Part shown: piece by piece, positions 32,647 to 38,323 of the stretch | How the letters are laid out: each line of letters starts with the position of its first letter | How positions within the stretch are numbered: the stretch's first letter is position 1 | DNA from: Acidimicrobiaceae bacterium | GTDB lineage: Bacteria > Actinomycetota > Acidimicrobiia > Acidimicrobiales > RAAP-2 | DNA: 38,323 nt | Direction of reading: 5' to 3' | NCBI GenBank assembly: GCA_947456245.1 | Contig: CANGPS010000014.1 | Span: 1 to 38,323 of the forward strand | The notes under the pieces: generated by a model | Seen by the model: the letters and a program-made list of their open reading frames with translations, nothing else | Told to the model about the DNA's origin: nothing | Database searches by the model: none | Translations under genes and position numbers: made by a program

Positions 32647-35600
32647 ATGGAGACCCGTGCACCGACCGTCGTCGCCGTGGTGGTCACGAGCGACCCCGAC
32701 GACACCCTGGAGGTCACGCTGGGCTCGCTGGCCGAGCAGGACTACGCCGAGCTGAGCACGCTCGTCCTCGTCAACCGAGGCCCGGCCGACATCCCGGCCC
32801 GGGTGGCAGCCGCGCTGCCCGAGGCCTTCGTGGCGGTGCTCGAGGAGGATCGTGGGTTCGGGGCGGCGGTGAACGCCGCGCTCGACAAGGTCGAGGGTGC
32901 GGCGTTCCTCCTGCTGTGCCACGACGACGTGAGGCTGGCGCCCGATGCGGTCCACCTGATGGTCGAGGAGGCCTTCCGGTCGAATGCCGGGATCGTCACC
33001 CCCAAGGTGGTGTCGATGGACGACGCCTCGGTCCTGCTGCACGTGGGCCAGAGCGTCGATCGCTATGGCACGGTGATCGAGCGCGTCCAGTCTGGTGAGA
33101 TCGACCAGGGCCAGCACGACGCCGTTCGCGACGTCTTCGTGGCCCCGGGCGGAGTGACCCTGGTGCGCGACGATCTCCTTCGCCTCCTCGGCGGCTACGA
33201 CGAGCGCTACGTGGCGATGGGCGATGACCTCGAGCTGTGCTGGAGGGCACGGCTCGCCGGCGCACGCATCGTGTGTGCTCCCGATGCGGTGGTGGCCCAC
33301 GCTGAGCGGCTGGTGTCCGGGACCCGGACGCTCGGCATCCCGGTGGGGGAGGAGGCGCCGCCGACGTTGAGCCGACTCCGCCGCCGCAACGAGGTGCGCA
33401 CGCTGGTGGCGTGCTGGGGCCCCTGGGAGCGGGTGCTCACGATCGCCCTGCTGCTCGGCTGGAACCTCGGAGAGGTCATCGTGTCCGTGCTCGGCTCGGA
33501 CCACCAGCGGGCGGTCGACATCCGCGAGTCGTGGCGGGTCTGGTGGCGCGAGCGAAAGGTGGACCGCCAGCGTCGGGCGGTCGTGGCGAAGGCTCGGACG
33601 GAGTCAGACCGGACGATCCGCTCGCTCCAGGCCAAGGGTGCCACCCGTGCTCGCACCTTCGTGGGCACGCTCTTCCAGCACGGCTTCGACGTCGCACTCG
33701 GCGTGATCCCCGTGGCGGCAGCCGAGCCGGAGGCCGGCCCCGAGCTCACGGCGAGCTTCGGTGGGGCGTTCAGCGACGACGAGGGCTTCGACGAGCTCGA
33801 CGACCTCGGCCGGCGCGGGAACCGCCACACCGGTCGTCGCAGGCTGTCGAGCGCCCGGTCGATCATGGGGCTCGGGGCGATCGCCCTGCTGGTGTTCGTC
33901 ATCGGGTCGCGCAACCTCGTCGGCGTCAGGCTGCCGCTGATCGGCCAGCTGCTGCCGCTGCGCTCCTGGGGGGCGACCTGGCACATGGCCTTCGCCAGCT
34001 GGCAGCCGGCGGGCCTTGGGTCGGGGGCGCCCGGGCAGCCCGGCTACCTCTCGTTGGGGCTCCTCGGCACCCTGACCTTCGGCCAGATGGGTGCAGCGGT
34101 CCGACTGCTGCTCCTCGCAGGGATCCCGGTGGGCGCCTACGGCGTCGCCCGACTCCTGCGCGACGTCGCGTCGGGTCGAGCCCGTCTCCTCGCTGCCGTG
34201 GCCTTCGGTGGCCTGGCCCTCGGCGTCAACGCCATCGCGGCCGGTGAGGTCGGTGCGGTGGTGGCCCTCGCTGCGATGCCCTCGATCCTGCGCCGCTCGA
34301 TGCGACTGCTCGGCGCGGCGCCATTCGACCAGCCCTTCGAGGTCGGGCCATCGGTGGCCACCCGGGGCTGGCGGCGGACCCGTGCGGGCCAGGTGGTCGC
34401 CCTGGGTCTGTTGCTGGCACTCGTCGGATCGCTGGCTCCGGCGGTCATCGTGGCCACCGCCGCGTCAGCGATTGGCCTGCTCCTCTTCGGCGTGACGTCG
34501 TCGCGGCACCCGATGCGGGGCCTCGGCGGCATCGTGGTCGCCCTGGCTCTGAGCCTCGTGCTCCTCGCCCCGATGCTGGTGCCTGCCGTGCTCGCCGGTG
34601 CATCAGGACTCGGGGCGTTCGGTGCAGCGGGTGCCCCGTGGAGCCAGCCTGGCCTCGGCGGCCTCGTGCGGTTCGCCGTCGGACCGAGTGGCGCGACCCC
34701 GCTGGCATGGCTCCTCCCCGCGGCGGCTCTCGTGCCCCTGCTCATCGCTCGTGGCCCGCGGCTCGCCCTGGCCATCCGGCTCCTCGGGGTCGCACTGCTC
34801 GCGTTCGCCCTCGGGCTCCTTGTGTCTCGGGGTGGGATCGGTGCCTTCGCACCCGACCTGCTCGTGGTGCTGGCTCCAGCCGCCACCGCCCTGGCTGCCA
34901 TGGTCGGCCTCGGCCTCGCCTCCTTCGAGGTCGACCTCCCCGGCTTCCGCTTCGGCTGGCGTCAGGTGCTCGCACTCGGTGGGATCACCGCCTCGCTCGT
35001 CGGGATCCTGCCGCTGGTGGGCAGCTCGATCAGCGGTCGTTGGAACATGCCGCAGACCGGGTACACCGACGCCCTGACCTTCCTCGATGGTCCCGAGATG
35101 GCCGGGCATCGCGTCCTGTGGCTGGGGGATCCGCGAGGGATCCCCGGCGGATCGTGGACGATCTCACCGGGGCTGGCCTGGGCCACCTCGACCGGTGGGC
35201 TGCCCTCGAACGCCAACCTCTTCGTCCCGCCAGCCCCGACGGCGGGGGAGGCGGTCACCAAGGCGATCACGCTTGCCATGGCGGGGTCGACGGTCCGGCT
35301 CGGGAGGCTCTTGGCGCCCACGGGGATCTCGGCCATCGTGGTCGTGACGGCGGCGGCTCCTCACGTGACGGGGATCCAGGTCCCGCAGCGGCTGGCGCCT
35401 CCTCCGAACCTCGTGCCCGCGCTGCTCCAGCAGAGCGACCTGGTCGAGGTCCCGGGCTCGGGGAGCTCGGTCGTCTTCGAGGTCAGCCACTCGATCCCGG
35501 TCGTGGCCGCTCGCAAGGCACCGCTTCCGGCCTCCGCCACGCCCACCGCGCCGCTGGTGAGCGCCGGATGGACGGACCTCGGTGGCCTGGCCGCCTCGGG

Positions 35601-35964
35601 AGCGACCGCACCCGCTGGTTCGACCACCGGCTACCTGGGCCTGGCTCCGGCCAGCGCCTTCACGCTCAGCACCCCGGGCGTGGACACGAGGAGGACCCCT
35701 GCGTTCGGGTGGGCGTCCTCGAGCTCGTTGTCGGCAGGGAAGGTGACGCTGACGCTCGACGCCCTGCCTCTCGCTGGCCTGCTCAGCGCGCTGACCCTGC
35801 TGGCGTGGCTGGTGGTGGCACTGTGCCTGCTCGGACGGCATCGCTGGCTCGACTGGTGGTGGCCCGCGCGATCCTCGAGGACGACCGCCCAGATCGCGGA
35901 CGTCGACCCGGAGGGGGTCGCGCAAGGGACCAAGGTCGTCGACGACGAGGAGGGCGTCTCATGA
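32647..35964 (+). CDS. Large glycosyltransferase family 2 protein with polytopic membrane domain
   Basis: A protein of 1105 residues. Residues about 6-240 form a GT2 domain with VAVVVTSDP, GFGAAVNAAL, the metal-binding HDDVRL (92-97), VAPGGVTLVRDDL and DDLELCWRARLAGARI, as in rhamnosyl- or galactofuranosyltransferases. A membrane segment lies near 270-290, a charged stretch with acidic FSDDEGFDELDDLG near 375-390, then about ten or more hydrophobic segments (about 415-800). An extracytoplasmic region (about 805-1040) and a last span near 1045-1070 follow. Similar GT2-membrane proteins occur next to DUF5719 genes and F420 genes in Streptomyces. The ATG at 32647 is the natural start. It overlaps the DUF5719 gene by 4 nt. 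Donor and acceptor unknown. Confidence 0.85.
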   Translation: METRAPTVVAVVVTSDPDDTLEVTLGSLAEQDYAELSTLVLVNRGPADIPARVAAALPEAFVAVLEEDRGFGAAVNAALDKVEGAAFLLLCHDDVRLAPDAVHLMVEEAFRSNAGIVTPKVVSMDDASVLLHVGQSVDRYGTVIERVQSGEIDQGQHDAVRDVFVAPGGVTLVRDDLLRLLGGYDERYVAMGDDLELCWRARLAGARIVCAPDAVVAHAERLVSGTRTLGIPVGEEAPPTLSRLRRRNEVRTLVACWGPWERVLTIALLLGWNLGEVIVSVLGSDHQRAVDIRESWRVWWRERKVDRQRRAVVAKARTESDRTIRSLQAKGATRARTFVGTLFQHGFDVALGVIPVAAAEPEAGPELTASFGGAFSDDEGFDELDDLGRRGNRHTGRRRLSSARSIMGLGAIALLVFVIGSRNLVGVRLPLIGQLLPLRSWGATWHMAFASWQPAGLGSGAPGQPGYLSLGLLGTLTFGQMGAAVRLLLLAGIPVGAYGVARLLRDVASGRARLLAAVAFGGLALGVNAIAAGEVGAVVALAAMPSILRRSMRLLGAAPFDQPFEVGPSVATRGWRRTRAGQVVALGLLLALVGSLAPAVIVATAASAIGLLLFGVTSSRHPMRGLGGIVVALALSLVLLAPMLVPAVLAGASGLGAFGAAGAPWSQPGLGGLVRFAVGPSGATPLAWLLPAAALVPLLIARGPRLALAIRLLGVALLAFALGLLVSRGGIGAFAPDLLVVLAPAATALAAMVGLGLASFEVDLPGFRFGWRQVLALGGITASLVGILPLVGSSISGRWNMPQTGYTDALTFLDGPEMAGHRVLWLGDPRGIPGGSWTISPGLAWATSTGGLPSNANLFVPPAPTAGEAVTKAITLAMAGSTVRLGRLLAPTGISAIVVVTAAAPHVTGIQVPQRLAPPPNLVPALLQQSDLVEVPGSGSSVVFEVSHSIPVVAARKAPLPASATPTAPLVSAGWTDLGGLAASGATAPAGSTTGYLGLAPASAFTLSTPGVDTRRTPAFGWASSSSLSAGKVTLTLDALPLAGLLSALTLLAWLVVALCLLGRHRWLDWWWPARSSRTTAQIADVDPEGVAQGTKVVDDEEGVS

Positions 35965-37397
35965 GCCCGTCACACCGGCGCGGAGCGGACAGCACGGGAC
36001 GCCCGCTGGCGGTGGCGCTGGGCATCCTCGGAGCTGGGGCTCTGGTGGCGACCAGCGTGATCACGTCAGCGACCGAACCGACGCCCCCCGCTCCGCGACC
36101 GATCTCGCTGGTGGCGGCCCAGGCCGTCGAGTCCTCGCAGTTCACGTGCGGGGGCATGACCGAGGGAACGGGCTCGCTGGCGGCTGGGACCGTGGTGCTG
36201 ACCAATGCCGCGTCGTCGAAGCGGACCGTGGCGCTGGCGCTGTTCGATGATGCTGGGCACCGCACAGATCGCTCGGTGGACATCCCCGGCTACGCCACGC
36301 GCAAGGTCCCGGTCTCGGGGCTGCTCAGCGGTGGCTCGTGGATGGCCGCCCAGGCCACCATCGAGGGTGGTGGCGTGGCTGTCAGCCAGCAGACCTCGGG
36401 CTCCGGTGGGGTGTCGCTGGCCTCGTGCGCATCAGCGACCGAGACCCGCTGGGACTTCGCCGGTGGTTCGACGCAGACCGGCAGCACGCTCGAGCTGTCG
36501 CTCGTGAACCCCACATCGTCGCCTGCGGTCGCCAACGTCTCGTTCATCTCGTCAGACGCCGGTGCGGCGACACCATCAGGCGCTCAGGGGATCGTGGTGC
36601 CGGCCCACCAGGTCACCGGCGTGGCCGTCCAGGACGTGGTGGCCCATGGGAAGGACCTGGCCTCGCTCGTGACGGTCACCCAGGGACGCCTCGTGGCATT
36701 CGCCACCCAGTCCGCCCCATCTCCGATCGGGCTGTCGCTCACGCTGGGCCAGTCCGGGACCTCGCGGCGCCTCACCATGGCGCGCGCCGTGGCGAGCCCG
36801 GGCGCGACGGTGGCGATGGAGGTCGTCAACCCCACCGCCAAGGTCCAGCACGTCAGCGTGCGGGTGAGGATCCCCTCAGGCTGGCTGTCGCCGTGGACGC
36901 TGACCCTCGACCCCTACACGGTGAATCGCCTCGAGATGGCACCATCGACCCGGGTGCCCGAGACCGACGTGTTCTCGGCCATCGTGCGCGCGGACGGCCC
37001 GGGCGTCGTGGCCTTCGTCTCGACGACCACGACCTCGGGCGGCGGGGGACGGAGCCTCGTGCCGCTCGATCCACCGGCGGCGACCTCCATGGGGTCGTGG
37101 GTCCTACCTCGCTACAAGGGGAACCGCCGGCAGGGCGTGACGCTGTTCAACCCTGGGACCTCGGCGGTGACCGTGACGGGATCTGGGCTGAGCCCCCTGG
37201 GGTCGGCGACGATCAAGGACCTAACGCAGATCAGCATCCCGGCACGCGAGATGGTGACGGTCGACGCCGGCGTGCTCGGAGCGTTCGACAACCAGCCGAT
37301 CTCGGTCGTGAGCTCCGGCCCGCTGGCCGTCGCCGAGACGCTCGACGGTGGTGCGGTGCCGGGGATCCTGACGATGGTCGCCCTGCCGCAGGCCTGA
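35961..37397 (+). CDS. DUF5719 family exported protein
   Basis: A 478-residue protein with an N-terminal signal or anchor (about 17-38, GILGAGALVATSVITSA) and a long beta-rich exported part made of several repeats of about 100 residues; segments such as TVVLTNAASSKRTVAL, LELSLVNPTSSPAVANV, VAMEVVNPTAKVQHVSV and GVTLFNPGTSAVTVTG look like one beta-sandwich motif used four times. A single Cys pair (TCGGM, SCASA) is present. Families of this type (DUF5719) lie next to a GT2-membrane protein in Actinobacteria. I infer a surface-glycan related role. The ATG overlaps the GT2 stop (ATGA), so the two are coupled. Confidence 0.87.
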   Translation: MSPSHRRGADSTGRPLAVALGILGAGALVATSVITSATEPTPPAPRPISLVAAQAVESSQFTCGGMTEGTGSLAAGTVVLTNAASSKRTVALALFDDAGHRTDRSVDIPGYATRKVPVSGLLSGGSWMAAQATIEGGGVAVSQQTSGSGGVSLASCASATETRWDFAGGSTQTGSTLELSLVNPTSSPAVANVSFISSDAGAATPSGAQGIVVPAHQVTGVAVQDVVAHGKDLASLVTVTQGRLVAFATQSAPSPIGLSLTLGQSGTSRRLTMARAVASPGATVAMEVVNPTAKVQHVSVRVRIPSGWLSPWTLTLDPYTVNRLEMAPSTRVPETDVFSAIVRADGPGVVAFVSTTTTSGGGGRSLVPLDPPAATSMGSWVLPRYKGNRRQGVTLFNPGTSAVTVTGSGLSPLGSATIKDLTQISIPAREMVTVDAGVLGAFDNQPISVVSSGPLAVAETLDGGAVPGILTMVALPQA

Positions 37398-37438
37398 CCC
37401 GGGACTCCTCGTCCTGCGGTCCTCGCGGCCCTGCCGTC

Positions 37439-38323
37439 CTAGAGGCTCGGTGGACCTGAGGTGCCCGGGTCCGGCCAGGACGGAGGTGCCCAGGTGCCGT
37501 TGGGGTCAGGGTCGTCGAGGATCGTGGGTCGCTGGGTGCTGTCGCCCATGGGTGCCGCACCGCTGAGGGTCGGGACCTCGGACTTGGGGCCGGACTCGTG
37601 GACCGGGCGCCCGTGTGCCTGGTCGACGAGGCGTCCAACGGTCGCTCCGTCGATGGTCTCGTGCTCGAGCAGCGCAGCGGCGATGGCATCGAGGCCCCCG
37701 CGGTGCTCGGTGAGGACGTCGAGCGCTCGGGCCTCCTCGGCTCGGAGGATCTTCTCGACCTCGTCGTCGATGACCCTGCTCGTGTCCTCGGAGTAGTCCT
37801 TCGTGTGCATCAGGTCCTCGCCGAGGAACACCTGGCCCCCGCCACCCCAGGCCATGGGGCCGATCTCGGCGCTCATGCCCCACTCGCGCACCATGCGGCG
37901 CGCCAGCTCGGTGTTCCCGACGAGGTCGTTGGCCGCCCCGGTCGAGAGGTCCCCGTAGACGATCAGCTCGGCCGCTCGGCCGCCCATGCGCACGCAGAGC
38001 GAGTCCTCGATCTGCTGACGGGGGTAGATGTGGCGCTCCTCCATCGGCATCTGCATCGTGACGCCGAGCGCCATGCCGGTGGGGAGGATGGTGACCTTGT
38101 GGACCGGGTCGGCATCTTCGAGCACATAGGCGAGCAGGGCGTGACCCCCCTCGTGGTAGGCCACGCGCTCCTTCTCCTGGTCGGACAGCACGAGGCTGTC
38201 ACGACGCTGCCCCATGAGGACACGGTCTCTGGCGGACTCGAAGTCCTGCATCGAGATCGAGGTCGAGCCCCGGCGGACGGCGTGGAGCGCCGCCTCGTTC
38301 ACGAGGTTGGCGAGGTCGGCGCC
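37439..38323 (-). CDS. ftsH: ATP-dependent zinc metalloprotease FtsH, partial (5' end outside window)
   Basis: The C-terminal 294 residues of FtsH, a membrane-bound AAA+ protease that degrades unfolded membrane and regulatory proteins. Visible are the end of the AAA domain (GADLANLVNEAALHA) and the M41 peptidase domain. The zinc motif reads HEGGH rather than the usual HEAGH, still a valid HExxH. Further on are ILPTGMALGVTMQMP, ERHIYPRQQIEDSLCVRMGGRAAE and STGAANDL with the third zinc ligand Asp. A Pro-rich, poorly conserved tail of about 60 residues ends the protein. The start and the membrane and Walker motifs lie beyond the right edge. It faces the DUF5719 gene across 41 bp without a clear terminator. 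Confidence 0.95.
   Translation of the reverse strand, partial: GADLANLVNEAALHAVRRGSTSISMQDFESARDRVLMGQRRDSLVLSDQEKERVAYHEGGHALLAYVLEDADPVHKVTILPTGMALGVTMQMPMEERHIYPRQQIEDSLCVRMGGRAAELIVYGDLSTGAANDLVGNTELARRMVREWGMSAEIGPMAWGGGGQVFLGEDLMHTKDYSEDTSRVIDDEVEKILRAEEARALDVLTEHRGGLDAIAAALLEHETIDGATVGRLVDQAHGRPVHESGPKSEVPTLSGAAPMGDSTQRPTILDDPDPNGTWAPPSWPDPGTSGPPSL

Noticed and set aside
34638-35960. Long Arg/Gly-rich open frame upstream of and in frame with DUF5719
   Set aside because: This part is an off-frame reading of the GT2-membrane gene. The real DUF5719 start is the ATG at 35961 with signal segment.

Overview
The window is high-GC bacterial chromosome, almost fully coding, with many GTG starts and 1-14 nt gene overlaps. 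I see no prophage, insertion sequence or CRISPR array. The order glmU-prs-rplY-pth-mfd-mazG-eno-ftsB-DUF501-ppx is the conserved actinobacterial arrangement. Coenzyme F420 genes (cofD, cofE), a GT2/DUF5719 pair and many apparently leaderless promoters (TANNNT 6-8 nt before the start codon) also fit Actinobacteria. I infer Acidimicrobiia or a relative, but no rRNA is present to prove it.

Left part (1-2.96 kb): a minus-strand two-component system (OmpR-type regulator, then histidine kinase) sits between two small single-membrane-span proteins; the second runs off the left edge. A tRNA-Gln(UUG) follows. Housekeeping block (2.97-17.5 kb): an alpha/beta hydrolase lies divergent from a shortened GlmU, then prs, rplY-pth-mfd, a PpiC/SurA-like foldase, a methylase-MazG fusion, eno-ftsB-DUF501-ppx and a GNAT acetyltransferase. 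They serve cell-wall precursor, PRPP, translation, repair, glycolysis, division and polyphosphate functions.

Middle part (17.5-27.7 kb): a degenerate SDR and its partner acyltransferase (mycobacterial Rv0501/Rv0502-like), a dolichyl-phosphate-mannose-synthase-like GT2, a class-I-shaped tRNA with a UAA (Leu) anticodon, a membrane-anchored unknown with a sugar-1-phosphate nucleotidyltransferase and galE, then cofD-cofE divergent from an acyl-CoA ligase/SDR operon.

Right part (27.7-38.3 kb): a glycan block with three overlapping GT4 genes, a GDP-deoxyhexose-reductase-like SDR, a strong terminator, a phasin/LEA-like Lys-Ala repeat protein behind a palindromic operator, an 1105-residue GT2-plus-polytopic-membrane protein, a DUF5719 protein, and the 3' part of ftsH at the edge. 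Together the sugar-nucleotide, GT and acyltransferase genes point to synthesis of a surface polysaccharide or glycolipid whose structure cannot be told from sequence.

Most notable: two divergent promoter pairs with identical 43-bp geometry, the tRNA-Leu(UAA) without a long variable arm, GlmU lacking most of its acetyltransferase domain, an SDR without catalytic Tyr and Lys, and the operator before the repeat protein. No clearly new defence or mobile system is visible.
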